The notes under the pieces are model-generated. The model was given only the letters and a program-made list of their open reading frames with translations, was not told where the DNA came from and searched no databases. Shown here piece by piece: positions 23,169 through 32,301 of a stretch of 64,000 nt of DNA. How positions within the stretch are numbered: the first letter of the stretch is position 1; every line of letters starts with the position of its first letter. A program made the position numbers and the translations under genes. This stretch comes from [Clostridium] leptum DSM 753 (GTDB taxonomy: Bacteria > Bacillota > Clostridia > Oscillospirales > Acutalibacteraceae), in NCBI GenBank assembly GCA_000154345.1, contig DS480347.1, forward strand, positions 1 to 64,000. The letters run 5' to 3'.

Positions 23169-24860
23169 TTATTGGGGAAGCTGAAGCTCGGCGCGGTTGA
23201 CTACTAGATATTGACCCTCTTGAACGGTCACATAAACATCGCCGCTGAAATTCTCATTGGTAATAATGCTATCAAAGCCCTCAGAGGCCAGACTGCTGCT
23301 TCTCACCTCATAATAACCGTCGTATTCAGCGTTATTGCGGAGCTTATATTCCCCGGCGGGGATATCAACGCCTACCCGGTACATTCCTTCCGGAACTACG
23401 CCGGAGGAGATATCCACCTTGGGAGCTTTATCCAGAGGCACCATCATGCAGCGCTGAATGGTCAAATACTGTCCATCCTCCACAGTGAGATAGCGGCGGC
23501 CGTCAAAATTATCGTTGTCGATAATGTCCTCCGGTTCCCCGGTGGAAGAGGAGTTCACCTCGTAATAGGCGGAGAACTCAGAAGCCGGCAGCAGGACATA
23601 TTCCCCCGCAGGAAGATCGGCGCCGATTTTATACATTCCCTCTCCGTAAGCATCCTGAATAGCAGCAGAACCGCCGTTAGAGGAAGCAGAGGAGCTTGCG
23701 GAACCGGCGCCTTCGGCAATCTGCAAGGTCGCCAGGACATCCTCCAAGGGCTGAATCCCATCAGAAGAGGAAAGCAGCGGCCGGAAATAATCCACCGACA
23801 TGAGATCGTCGCCGATGGTGTAATAGAAGCTGTTAATCTCGTAGTCAATATCGGATACATAAGCGTAATAGGTATGGAGCTTGCCGGAGATCCCGCCGAC
23901 AGAGGTTTCCTCCAGGCTGATGTATTGGTAATCATCGTAGCCCTGAGCGTAGGTTTCAAGATAATCGTTTTCGGAATAATACTGTGCTTCGCCAGCGAAG
24001 CAGTAAATGACGATGACTTCGTCAGCAGATGGATACAAGATAATACTATCCTCATCAACGTCCCTTTCCCATTCGGAAGGAACAGTAAAGGAAGCGCTGC
24101 CAATGGTAAGGGTAACTGTCTCGCCGGAAGGAGCGGAGGAAGCGCCGTCAGACGCTTGGCTGGAAACGCTGCTGGAGGCCGCGCCGGAGGGGGGAGCGGG
24201 CTCCGTGGATTTATTGTTGTTCAGCAGCAGCACCACCAACACAACGATCAATACAATGATCAAGGCGGCGATTCCTAATACAATGCCTAAAACAAGCTTG
24301 CTGGATTTTTTAGGCGGCGTAGGACCCTGAGGATATCCAGGCTGAGGGTAGTAGGGCTGATTTGGGTAAACAGGCGGGGTGCCGCCGTTATTGCTCTGGG
24401 GATAAGCGGGAGGAATGTTCCCGGCGTAATTTTGGGGATAAGCGGGCGGCGGGCCACCCGCCTGGCTATAAGGGGCGGAGGGCATTCCAACCGCTTGTGC
24501 CTGGTGACCGGCAGGAGGCACAGCGCTTGGGATATCCCCACATTCAGAGGGTGCTTCCTGCGCTGCGGAGCCGGAGGCAGAGAAACTATCTTGAGAGATA
24601 CTCTCTTGATAAACAGGCGCGGACTGCGACGCGGACGGATCTGATCCGCCTGCGGCGGAAATTTCCTCTGCAACGCTGTCAGGGGAGCTGTTTTCCGGCG
24701 GCGCAGTAAAATCAGAGGCGGGCCAATTGCCCATTGGATCCTGAGAAGAGCCGGTATTGGGAGATGGGACAGGGGTCACAGGTTCGGAAACCGGAGTGCC
24801 GCAGTTTGTACAGAATTTGGAGCCGGGCATCAACTCGTTACCGCAATGAACACATTTCAT
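23169..24860 (-). CDS. zinc-ribbon membrane protein with tandem C-terminal domains
   Basis: The 563-residue protein starts with a zinc ribbon (CVHCG, CTNCG; residues 3-22), then a Pro/Gln/Ala/Ser-rich linker to about 185, one transmembrane helix (about 188-212), a Ser/Ala linker, a PsbP-like or YbbP-like globular segment (about 250-375), and two repeats of about 75 residues at 400-480 and 487-562. Each repeat has the pattern G-M-Y-x-x-G-x-D-x-P-A-G-E-Y ... Y-Y-E-V ... D-G/E-G-Q-Y-L. The zinc ribbon would be cytoplasmic and the repeats outside. Its function is unknown. The minus-strand promoter is at 24946-24974. Confidence 0.85.
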   Translation of the reverse strand: MKCVHCGNELMPGSKFCTNCGTPVSEPVTPVPSPNTGSSQDPMGNWPASDFTAPPENSSPDSVAEEISAAGGSDPSASQSAPVYQESISQDSFSASGSAAQEAPSECGDIPSAVPPAGHQAQAVGMPSAPYSQAGGPPPAYPQNYAGNIPPAYPQSNNGGTPPVYPNQPYYPQPGYPQGPTPPKKSSKLVLGIVLGIAALIIVLIVVLVVLLLNNNKSTEPAPPSGAASSSVSSQASDGASSAPSGETVTLTIGSASFTVPSEWERDVDEDSIILYPSADEVIVIYCFAGEAQYYSENDYLETYAQGYDDYQYISLEETSVGGISGKLHTYYAYVSDIDYEINSFYYTIGDDLMSVDYFRPLLSSSDGIQPLEDVLATLQIAEGAGSASSSASSNGGSAAIQDAYGEGMYKIGADLPAGEYVLLPASEFSAYYEVNSSSTGEPEDIIDNDNFDGRRYLTVEDGQYLTIQRCMMVPLDKAPKVDISSGVVPEGMYRVGVDIPAGEYKLRNNAEYDGYYEVRSSSLASEGFDSIITNENFSGDVYVTVQEGQYLVVNRAELQLPQ

Positions 24861-24945
24861 AAGATCACTCTACCTTTCTTGCGGCCTATCCTCATTTCTA
24901 CAGCGTTTTCATGCGCCTTTAAAGACAGCCGCAAACCTTGATTTC

Positions 24946-24974
24946 AGTATAATATAGAAAGTATGTTTTGTAAA
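24946..24974 (-). promoter_or_regulatory. probable promoter of the zinc-ribbon membrane protein
   Basis: TTTACA (24974-24969), 17 bases, TATACT (24951-24946) on the minus strand. Confidence 0.55.
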
Positions 24975-25054
24975 TGGTTTGACACATTTTGTCGCTTTTT
25001 CCGGTATAATTTCATTCCTGATGAGCGTTTCCCGCCGTTTTATGATATAATATT

Positions 25055-25200
25055 CTCAACCTATCATGGTTGGAAGGGCTGCCGATGCTTAGAGAAGATC
25101 TTAGCCTGTGTTTAGACCGTGCGCCGAAACACATAACGCCTCTCCGGGCGGAGCTGGATTTAAACGGCCTTCCGCGCTGACAACCATGATTTGGTAAGCT
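25055..25200 (+). ncRNA. candidate structured RNA, 6S-like rod
   Basis: CATGGTTG (near 25065) can pair with CAACCATG (near 25183), and GGAAGGG with GGCCTTCC further in, giving a closing stem. Inside are an open bubble, a hairpin TGTGTTT/AAACACA and a small CTCC-GGGC-GGAG hairpin on the 3' side. This layout fits a 6S-type rod with a central bubble. TATAAT at 25046-25051 stands just before the 5' end, but no good -35 is present at 17 bases. There is no protein-like frame. It has not been checked against any RNA model. Confidence 0.4.
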
Positions 25201-25233
25201 TAGCATAGCGCCGTATGAAGGTAGGAGAAAACT

Positions 25234-25773
25234 ATGAAATACTGTCCGAAATGCCGTTTAGTCTATCCTGACAGCCGAGAGCAGTGCAGCTGCGGAAGAA
25301 TCTTAAAACATTACGAGGCCTTGCGGGGAGATACGCCTGTGCGCGTGGCCCGGACGTCAGGGCTTGAAAAGGATAGAATTACGGGGGCCCTGGCAGACGC
25401 CGGGATTCCGTACAGCGAAACCCCTGTTCGGGAAAGGAATATGAGTGAGGCCGTCGCTGGACAGGGAAGCGTGGAATGGGAGCTCTGCGTTCCCTATGAG
25501 GCTTTAGAGCAGGCCAGGGAAGCGCTGTACGGTATTGGCGCCGGCGCGGAGGAAGAACCTGGGGAAGAGGCCTCCCAGCTGCGGGAAAAGCCGGCCGAGA
25601 CGCCTTCCGCCAAGGGGAAGGCTGAGGAAAAGAAGTCGGGACAGTGGGAAGAGATGAGCAATCAAAAGCGCTGGTTCTGGCGTATTCTTTCTATGATCCT
25701 GTTTTTCCTGCTGGTGTGGGGCGTGGTAAGCGCTACCGACTGGGTGATGGCTCTTATTATGGGAAACAAGTAA
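25234..25773 (+). CDS. hypothetical zinc-ribbon protein with C-terminal membrane helix
   Basis: The 179-residue protein starts with a zinc ribbon (CPKC and CSCG, residues 4-20), has a middle domain of DUF2007-like character (about 36-105), a Glu/Lys-rich linker and one C-terminal transmembrane helix (about 148-172). The family is not securely recognised. It overlaps the following hydrolase by one base (TAATG), so the two are co-translated. Confidence 0.75.
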   Translation: MKYCPKCRLVYPDSREQCSCGRILKHYEALRGDTPVRVARTSGLEKDRITGALADAGIPYSETPVRERNMSEAVAGQGSVEWELCVPYEALEQAREALYGIGAGAEEEPGEEASQLREKPAETPSAKGKAEEKKSGQWEEMSNQKRWFWRILSMILFFLLVWGVVSATDWVMALIMGNK

Positions 25774-26750
25774 TGCTGCGGGAAAATTGTTATCTTTACC
25801 TAAAGGACGGAAGGCGTTTGGGCTATTTGGAATGCGGTGATCCCAAAGGGAAGCCGGTGCTCTGCTTTCACGGCTATCCCGGCAGCCGGCTGGATTTTCG
25901 CTGGCTGGAGCAGTCGGCCGGGAATCGCGGGTTAAAGCTGATTGCGGTGGACCGGCCGGGAATCGGGCTTTCCGACCCGGTGGAGCCAAGGAGCCTTACT
26001 GATTTCGGCGGAGACATAGAGGAGCTGATGGAGCGGCTTCGGCTGAAAAGGCCGGTGGTGATGGGGGTATCCGGCGGGGGGCCTTATGTTCTGGCCTGCT
26101 TGAGCAGGCTGGGAAAGAAAATTCGGGCCGGCGTGGTGGTGTGCGGCCTGGGACCGATGGATACGGAGGACAGCGCCAAGGGGATGAACGCCTCTAATGC
26201 CAGTTTATTTTACTGCGCCCGGAATTATCCCGGTACTGTCAGGTTCATTTTGAGAATCACCAAGTATATGATGACGAAGAAGGTGGATACCTATTACCGG
26301 CTGATGGGAAAAGTGCTGCCGGACAGCGACCAAAAGCGTATGGGGAAGATCACACGGGAAAACCGTCAGAAAGTTCTTTCCGCCAACCGGGAAATATTCC
26401 GTCAGGGGAGCAGGTACCTGGCCCAGGAAGCGGTGCTTTACACCAAGCCCTGGGAGTTTTCCCTGAAGGAGCTGCGGCCTCCCATCCATTTTTGGCACGG
26501 ATACCTGGATAAGAACGCCCCGATTCGCTCGGCCATGCGCCTGTGCCGCCAGGCGCCTCAAAGCGTGAGTCATTGGCTGGTGGGCGAGGGGCATTTGATC
26601 CTGAACCGGCATGCTGCCGAAATTTTAGACAGCATTTGCTCTATGTTTGGAATGGGGACGATTGACAGAGAAAAAAAAGTGGGGTACTATAAAAAAGATA
26701 AAAAAATTCTGCTGAAAAAAGAATTCACACAGACAAATCGGGAGGTTACT
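25773..26750 (+). CDS. alpha/beta hydrolase; frame runs on into metY without a stop
   Basis: The protein has the alpha/beta hydrolase fold: oxyanion segment CFHGYPGSRLDF near residues 30-41, nucleophile Ser in MGVSGGGPYVLA near 94-105, and late Asp/His in HGYLDKNAPIR and GEGHLILNRH near 255 and 285. The usual end of such a protein is near residue 305, but no stop occurs there; the same frame continues through a Lys-rich stretch into metY and ends only at 28028, which would give a 751-residue fusion. An 8-A run near 26671 may hide a one-base error, and either shift would give a stop within about 20 codons. The end coordinate given is the base before the metY start. Confidence 0.75.
26662..26690 (+). 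promoter_or_regulatory. internal promoter of metY
   Basis: TTGACA (26662-26667), 17 bases, TACTAT (26685-26690), inside the 3' end of the hydrolase frame and 60 bases before metY. Confidence 0.65.
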
Positions 26751-28028
26751 ATGAGCGAATATAAAATCAATACAAAATGCGTACAAGCCGGCTATGAGCC
26801 GAAAAACGGCGAGTCCCGGGTGGTTCCGATTGTTCAGAGCACCACCTTCAAGTACGATTCGGCGGATACACTGGGCAGGCTTTTTGACCTGGAGGAATCC
26901 GGCTATTTTTACACCCGTCTCGCCAACCCCACTGTGGACACAGTGGCGAAAAAAATTGCCGCCCTGGAAGGCGGCGTGGGAGCGGTGCTGACCTCCTCCG
27001 GCCAGGCGGCCTCTATGATGTCTGTGACCAATATCTGCCACAGCGGCGACCATGTGGTGTGCGCCAGCGCGATTTACGGCGGCACCTTTAATCTGTTCAA
27101 CAAAACCTTGCGGGAGCTGGGAATCGACTTCACTTTTCTGCCGCCGGAGGCCGCGGAGGAGCAGATCAACGCCGCGTTCCAGGAGAATACCCGCTGTGTG
27201 TTTATCGAGAGCCTTTCCAATCCCGCTTTGGTGGTGGCGGATATCAGCCTTTATGCTAAGCTGGCTCACAGCCACGGCGTGCCGCTGATCGTGGACAATA
27301 CCTTTCCCACTCCCATCAACTGCCGGCCTTTTGAGTTTGGGGCCGATATTGTGGTTCACTCCACCTCAAAATACATGGACGGCCATGCGGTAGCCTTAGG
27401 CGGCGTGGTGGTCGACAGCGGGAACTTTGACTGGAAAAACGGGAAATTTCCGGAATTTACCGAGCCGGATGAGTCTTACCACGGCGTGGTGTACGCCGAT
27501 ACCTTTGGCAGGGCGGCCTATATAACCAAGTGCACCACGCACATCATGCGGGATATGGGCATGATGCTCAGCCCGGAAAACGCCTTTTTGCTGAATCTTG
27601 GCCTGGAAACCCTGTTCCTGAGGGTGGAGCGCCACTGTCAAAACGCCATGGAGGTGGCAAAATTTCTGGAGGCTCAGGAGCAGGTGGAGTGGATCAACTA
27701 TCCCGGCCTGCCCAGCAGCAGGTATTACCAGCTGGCACAGAAATATATGCCGAAGGGCACCTGCGGCGTCATTGCCTTTGGCGTGAAGGGCGGCAGAGAA
27801 GCCGCCGCCAAGCTGATGGAGGCTCTGAAGCTGGCGTCTATTGTGATCCATGTGGCGGACTGCCGTACCTGCGTGCTCCATCCCGCCAGCACCACCCACC
27901 GCCAGTTAAACGAGCAGCAGCTGAAAGAATGCGGCGTAGAGCCGAACATGATCCGGATGTCTGTGGGCATTGAGGATGTAGAAGATATTATCGCCGATTT
28001 AAAGCAGGCGTTTGAAAAGCTTTCTTGA
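26751..28028 (+). CDS. metY: O-acetylhomoserine sulfhydrylase (Cys/Met metabolism PLP enzyme)
   Basis: The 425-residue protein is a PLP-dependent enzyme of the Cys/Met family. Seen: TKCVQAGYEP start, YTRLANPTVDTV and SGQAASMMSVTNIC (phosphate binding), and the Schiff-base lysine in VHSTSKYMDGHAVALGG near residue 208. Length and the QSTTFKYDSADTLG segment favour O-acetylhomoserine sulfhydrylase, which joins sulfide or methanethiol to O-acetylhomoserine; cystathionine gamma-synthase or methionine gamma-lyase are less likely alternatives. GGGAGG stands five bases before the ATG, and a promoter lies 60 bases upstream, so it is made independently of the hydrolase. Confidence 0.92.
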   Translation: MSEYKINTKCVQAGYEPKNGESRVVPIVQSTTFKYDSADTLGRLFDLEESGYFYTRLANPTVDTVAKKIAALEGGVGAVLTSSGQAASMMSVTNICHSGDHVVCASAIYGGTFNLFNKTLRELGIDFTFLPPEAAEEQINAAFQENTRCVFIESLSNPALVVADISLYAKLAHSHGVPLIVDNTFPTPINCRPFEFGADIVVHSTSKYMDGHAVALGGVVVDSGNFDWKNGKFPEFTEPDESYHGVVYADTFGRAAYITKCTTHIMRDMGMMLSPENAFLLNLGLETLFLRVERHCQNAMEVAKFLEAQEQVEWINYPGLPSSRYYQLAQKYMPKGTCGVIAFGVKGGREAAAKLMEALKLASIVIHVADCRTCVLHPASTTHRQLNEQQLKECGVEPNMIRMSVGIEDVEDIIADLKQAFEKLS

Positions 28029-28029
28029 C

Positions 28030-28066
28030 AGAAGCCGGGGCATACTTCGGGTGTGCCCTTCTTTTG
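28030..28066 (+). terminator. metY terminator
   Basis: AGAAG-GGGGCATAC / GTGTGCCC-CTTCT stem with a TTCGG loop and a TTTTG tail. Confidence 0.7.
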
Positions 28067-28378
28067 TAGAAGCTGGTTTTCATTGTATTCCGGTTTGATC
28101 CTGTTAAAAGCCTTTGTCAACCCGAACGAGGGGCCGCGAGGGACTTTTCCGCTTTCCACGGGGGAGCGGCCTCCTTTTGAAATGGTATGGGCGGCCTTCT
28201 TAGGAGAAGTTTCCAACATCCTGCTTTTTGGAGGGCCGCCGGAAGCCTCCAGCCGTGCAATAAATGGAGGAACCGGCGGTTCCCACGGCAGAGGGATTGT
28301 GCCGATTTTTAGAGAAGAGGGAAAGCATCTGGTTTGCCGGCGGTTCCGGAGACGCGGCGGAAAAGGGGAGTGAGAGCC
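28067..28378. other. 310-base gap before the ClC gene
   Basis: No supported gene or RNA. Several short GC-rich inverted repeats occur, none with a T run. Confidence 0.3.
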
Positions 28379-29641
28379 ATGGAGGAGTCTATTCGGGATA
28401 AGCTGAAGCATTGGCTGGAGCATGGAATGATTTTCCTAAAATGGGTGGCTTGCGCCCTGCTGATGGGCTTGGTGCTGGGGGCCGCCGGCACTCTGTTTCA
28501 CTACTGTGTGGACGGAGCCAACCGTTACAGCGGCCAGTATCCTTACCTAATCTGGTTTCTGCCCTTGGGCGGCCTGCTGATCGTGTTTCTTTATAAAATT
28601 ACGAAAATGGAGCGGGATCAGGGAACAGATCTGGTGATTCGGTCGGTCCGCTCCACAGAACCGATTTCTATTAAGACAGCGCCGCTGATTTTTGTCAGCA
28701 CGGTCCTCACCCACCTGCTGGGCGGCTCCGCCGGGCGGGAGGGCGCCGCTCTTCAGCTGGGAGGCAGCATGGCGGCTCAGGTTGGACGATGGTTCCGGTT
28801 CGACGAGAAAGATGAACGGATCATGGTTATGTGCGGCATGAGCGCCGCTTTTTCCGCCCTTTTCGGCGCCCCGCTGACGGCGGCGGTGTTTTCCCTGGAG
28901 GTGATCAGCGTAGGCGTCATGTACTACTCCGCCTTGGTGCCTTGCGTGCTGTCCGCCGTGGTGGGCTGCGGTGTGGCGGTCTATTTCGGCGTGATCCCCG
29001 TCAGGTTTCATTTGACCGGGATTCCGGAGATGGGAGCGCTTCCGTTAGGAAAGGTAATCCTGCTGGCGGCATTGTGCGCTGTGCTCAGCGTGGTGTTTTG
29101 CCTAGTGATGCATCTTTCCGGCAAGGCCTATGGCAGGCTGCTGAAAAACAGATACCTTCGCATTTTAGCCGGCGGCCTGCTGGTAATCGGCCTTACCTAT
29201 TTATTCCAGACCCGGGACTATAACGGTGCGGGTATGGAGGTGATCCGCCGAGCCATCGACGGCGGAGAGGCCCGGCCGGAGGCTTTCGCCCTAAAGCTGG
29301 CGCTGACAGCGGTGACCCTGGGAGCAGGCTACCGGGGCGGCGAAATCGTCCCCGCTTTCTTTGTGGGAGCCACCTTTGGCTGCGTCATGGGCCCTCTGAT
29401 TGGGCTGGATCCCTCCTTCGCGGCGGGGATTGGTTTGATTGCCCTGTTCTGCGGCGTGGTCAATTGTCCGCTGACCTCTCTGCTGCTGGGAGTGGAGCTG
29501 TTCGGCGCGGAGGGAATCCTATATTACGCCGTAGCCGCGGCGGTCAGCTATATGCTTTCCGGTTATCACGGCCTATACCGGGGCCAGAAGATTTTGTATT
29601 CAAAAACAGAGCCGACCTTTATCAATACGTCGTCTACATAG
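28379..29641 (+). CDS. ClC-type chloride channel/antiporter
   Basis: The 420-residue membrane protein has the ClC signature GGSAGREGAALQLGGS near residues 115-130, with the gating Glu in GREG, and a second conserved segment GAGYRGGEIVPAFFVGATFG near 318-337 (the GxFxP-type loop). There are no CBS domains. It should move chloride, in exchange for protons if the Glu works as in the E. coli antiporter. A fluoride-type ClC is possible, but no fluoride riboswitch is seen. GGGGAG precedes the ATG at 28379. Confidence 0.9.
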   Translation: MEESIRDKLKHWLEHGMIFLKWVACALLMGLVLGAAGTLFHYCVDGANRYSGQYPYLIWFLPLGGLLIVFLYKITKMERDQGTDLVIRSVRSTEPISIKTAPLIFVSTVLTHLLGGSAGREGAALQLGGSMAAQVGRWFRFDEKDERIMVMCGMSAAFSALFGAPLTAAVFSLEVISVGVMYYSALVPCVLSAVVGCGVAVYFGVIPVRFHLTGIPEMGALPLGKVILLAALCAVLSVVFCLVMHLSGKAYGRLLKNRYLRILAGGLLVIGLTYLFQTRDYNGAGMEVIRRAIDGGEARPEAFALKLALTAVTLGAGYRGGEIVPAFFVGATFGCVMGPLIGLDPSFAAGIGLIALFCGVVNCPLTSLLLGVELFGAEGILYYAVAAAVSYMLSGYHGLYRGQKILYSKTEPTFINTSST

Positions 29642-29665
29642 AGAGCTTTTTAGATTAAATAAATG

Positions 29666-29700
29666 CGGGCGCTGAAAAGGAAAGCGTCTTACTGCGCCCG
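29666..29700 (+). terminator. weak terminator-like hairpin after the ClC gene
   Basis: CGGGCGC / GCGCCCG 7-bp stem with a 21-base loop, without a strong T run. Confidence 0.35.
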
Positions 29701-29897
29701 TTAGGCCTGGCGATAGCTTTGCTGTGGAAACAACGTCAGACGGCTTTTTTCGAGAAAGAAAAGCTTATCCGAGAAAAGTTGTCTGCTTTTTGTATAAATT
29801 ATCACGAAATGGTCAGTTAGTTGTAAGAAATATGTGGGATTTGAGACAACTTGCATAAGGAATGTTAAACTAAGAATTGTAACAGGGAGGACAACCA

Positions 29898-30830
29898 ATG
29901 AGACATCTGATCGATCCGCTGGATTTTTCTGTGGAAGAGATCGACGCCCTGCTGGATCTGGCAGGGGAAATCGAGCGCAACAGGGAGAAATACAGCCATC
30001 TGTGCGATGGCAGGACCCTGGCCACCTTGTTTTACGAACCCAGTACCAGAACCCGCTTAAGCTTTGAAGCCGCGATGCTGAATTTAGGAGGCCGGGTGTT
30101 GGGCTTTGCCTCTGCCGACAGCAGCTCCGCTGCCAAAGGGGAAAGCATTTCCGATACGATTCGGGTGGTTTCCTGCTATGCGGACATCTGCGCCATACGC
30201 CACCCGAAGGAAGGCGCCCCAAAGGTGGCATCCCAGTTTTCCGGGATCCCGGTGATCAATGCCGGAGACGGCGGACACCAGCATCCCACCCAGACACTGA
30301 CCGACCTGCTGACCATTCGGTCTCTGAAAGGCCGCTTGGGTGATCTGACCATCGGGCTGTGCGGAGACTTGAAGTTCGGCAGGACGGTACACTCTCTCAT
30401 TAAATCCTTGTCCCGCTATCAGGGCATCCGCTTCGCTCTGATTTCCCCTGACGAGCTGCGTCTGCCGGACTATATCCGCAAAGAAGTGCTGGACCGGGAG
30501 GGGATCCCTTATGAGGAGGTCAGCGACCTGGAGGACGTCATGGGCAAGCTGGATATTTTGTACATGACCCGGGTGCAGCGGGAACGGTTCTTTAACGAAG
30601 AGGATTATGTGCGCTTGAAAGACTGTTACATCCTGACCAGTAAAAAGATGGCGGCGGCAAAGCCCGATATGGCAGTCTTACATCCTCTGCCCCGGGTAAA
30701 TGAGATCGCCACCGAGGTGGACAGCGATCCCCGGGCGGCCTATTTCAAACAGGCCCAATACGGGGTTTACGTTAGAATGGCGCTGATCGCAACCTTATTA
30801 AATCTTGCTGGGAGGGAACCGGAATGCTGA
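29898..30830 (+). CDS. pyrB: aspartate carbamoyltransferase catalytic chain
   Basis: The 310-residue enzyme joins carbamoyl phosphate and aspartate in pyrimidine synthesis. Seen: the carbamoyl-phosphate motif EPSTRTRLSFEAA near residues 49-61, GGHQHPTQTLTDLL near 131-144, and HPLPRVNEI near 262. GGGAGG stands before the ATG. It overlaps pyrI, so the window has the class B holoenzyme (catalytic trimers plus regulatory dimers). Confidence 0.97.
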   Translation: MRHLIDPLDFSVEEIDALLDLAGEIERNREKYSHLCDGRTLATLFYEPSTRTRLSFEAAMLNLGGRVLGFASADSSSAAKGESISDTIRVVSCYADICAIRHPKEGAPKVASQFSGIPVINAGDGGHQHPTQTLTDLLTIRSLKGRLGDLTIGLCGDLKFGRTVHSLIKSLSRYQGIRFALISPDELRLPDYIRKEVLDREGIPYEEVSDLEDVMGKLDILYMTRVQRERFFNEEDYVRLKDCYILTSKKMAAAKPDMAVLHPLPRVNEIATEVDSDPRAAYFKQAQYGVYVRMALIATLLNLAGREPEC

Positions 30831-31246
30831 ATATCGACAGCTTAGACTCTGGCATTGTGATCGACCACATCAAAGCGGGCTCCAGCATGGAGATTTACCG
30901 TTATCTCCGCCTGGATCAGCTGGATTGCTGCGTGGCCATCATCAAAAACGCCAAAAGCAATAAATACGGAAAAAAGGACATTATCAAAATTGAGGGCATC
31001 ACCGAGATCAACACGGATATTTTAGGCTTTATCGACCATAATATCACGGTGAACGTCATCAAGGATGGAGTCATTGCGGAGAAAAAGGCCATCGGCCTGC
31101 CCAATGAGATCCATAATGTGATCAAATGCAAAAATCCCAGATGCATTACGTCAGTGGAGGAGGGCATCGAGCAGGTGTTCCGCCTCAGTGACCGGGAACG
31201 GCATTTGTACCGCTGTATTTACTGCGAGCAGGAATTTAAGCGCTGA
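30824..31246 (+). CDS. pyrI: aspartate carbamoyltransferase regulatory chain
   Basis: The 140-residue chain has the allosteric nucleotide domain (about 1-95) and the C-terminal zinc domain with CKNPRC near 104-109 and CIYC near 133-136, the four Cys that hold zinc and bind PyrB. It makes the enzyme respond to CTP and ATP. It starts within the last codons of pyrB. Confidence 0.96.
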   Translation: MLNIDSLDSGIVIDHIKAGSSMEIYRYLRLDQLDCCVAIIKNAKSNKYGKKDIIKIEGITEINTDILGFIDHNITVNVIKDGVIAEKKAIGLPNEIHNVIKCKNPRCITSVEEGIEQVFRLSDRERHLYRCIYCEQEFKR

Positions 31247-31272
31247 TTTGGTCTGCGAACAAAGAGTGCGAA

Positions 31273-31313
31273 TAAGGATGTGAGCCTGTCGGGGCTTGCA
31301 TCCTTTCTTTTTT
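31273..31313 (+). terminator. pyrBI terminator
   Basis: AAGGATG-AGCC / GGGCT-CATCCTT stem followed by TCTTTTTT. Confidence 0.8.
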
Positions 31314-31370
31314 CGACAGAATAGGGAAAGGCTTCCGGGGTATCATACCAAATAAGGAGGCGCTTACCAT

Positions 31371-32243
31371 ATGAATCAGGAACCAAGAAGATATACCAGA
31401 GCCGACTACCGCAGGGCGGTACGGCGCCGCAGAATAAAAGCACGGGTGGGAATTGTCAGCGCGGCGGCCGCCGTGCTGCTGCTGGTGATCGGCGCGGGCG
31501 TTTTGATTGTCAACCGCCTGCTTCCGGGCATTACCGTCAATACGGCGGGAAAGCCGGAAAGTGCCCAGACGTCGGCTGTTCAGGAGCCGGGCGGGAAGAG
31601 CAGCGGAGAAGGCGGCGGATCTCCCAAAACCGGCGGGACGGATTTTACTCAGTGGAACCAGGAATGCCCCTGGAATTTAATCGTTGTGAATGTTGACAAT
31701 CCCGTTCCCACGGGTTACGATGTAATTACGGAAAAATACGACGGAACCATGGAGGTGGATTCCAGGATCATGGAGCCGCTGTGCGATATGATCCGGGCAG
31801 CCCGGGCGGATGGAGTGTCCCTGTGGATTTCCTCCGGTTACCGGTCCAACCAGCTCCAGCGCCGGCTTTATGAGGATGAAACCGCCAGCTATCTGGAAAA
31901 AGGCTATCCCCGGGATAACGCGGAATCAATGGCCGCCAACGCGGTGGCGGTGCCGGGAACCAGCGAGCATGAGACAGGCCTTTCCGTGGATCTGAACGAG
32001 GTTTCCGACGACTTCAAATACACCGAGGCCTACCGTTGGCTGAGCGAAAACGCTGAGGATTACGGCTTTGTGCAGCGGTACCCTGAGGATAAACAGGAGA
32101 TCACAGGGATCATCACCGAGCCGTGGCACTACCGGTATGTAGGACAAGCCGCAGCCAAAGCCATGAACGCCAAAGGCCTGTGCCTGGAGGAATACGCGGC
32201 GGGGCTGATGGATGGCTCCCTAGAGATGCCGCGGTCAGAATAA
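31371..32243 (+). CDS. VanY-type D-alanyl-D-alanine carboxypeptidase
   Basis: The 290-residue protein has an Arg-rich cytoplasmic start, one transmembrane helix (about 26-48), a Gly/Ser-rich linker and an M15B peptidase domain. Seen: ISSGYRSNQLQ near 147-157, the zinc motif GTSEHETGLSVDL (His and Asp) near 196-208, and EPWHYRYVG near 249-257 with the catalytic Glu and third zinc ligand. It should trim the terminal D-Ala of wall peptides outside the cell. It is next to a two-component system but has its own ribosome site (AAGGAGG); vancomycin resistance is not implied because vanH/A/X are absent. Confidence 0.9.
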   Translation: MNQEPRRYTRADYRRAVRRRRIKARVGIVSAAAAVLLLVIGAGVLIVNRLLPGITVNTAGKPESAQTSAVQEPGGKSSGEGGGSPKTGGTDFTQWNQECPWNLIVVNVDNPVPTGYDVITEKYDGTMEVDSRIMEPLCDMIRAARADGVSLWISSGYRSNQLQRRLYEDETASYLEKGYPRDNAESMAANAVAVPGTSEHETGLSVDLNEVSDDFKYTEAYRWLSENAEDYGFVQRYPEDKQEITGIITEPWHYRYVGQAAAKAMNAKGLCLEEYAAGLMDGSLEMPRSE

Positions 32244-32301
32244 ACTGAGAACGAGCTGGAACGAAAAAGCGGGAGCGGAGCAGGAAAAGAGGAGAAAAGC
32301 T

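Noticed and set aside
24979..25010. TTGACA and TATAAT upstream of the candidate RNA taken as one promoter
   Set aside because: The spacer is 20 bases, too long for a good sigma-A promoter.
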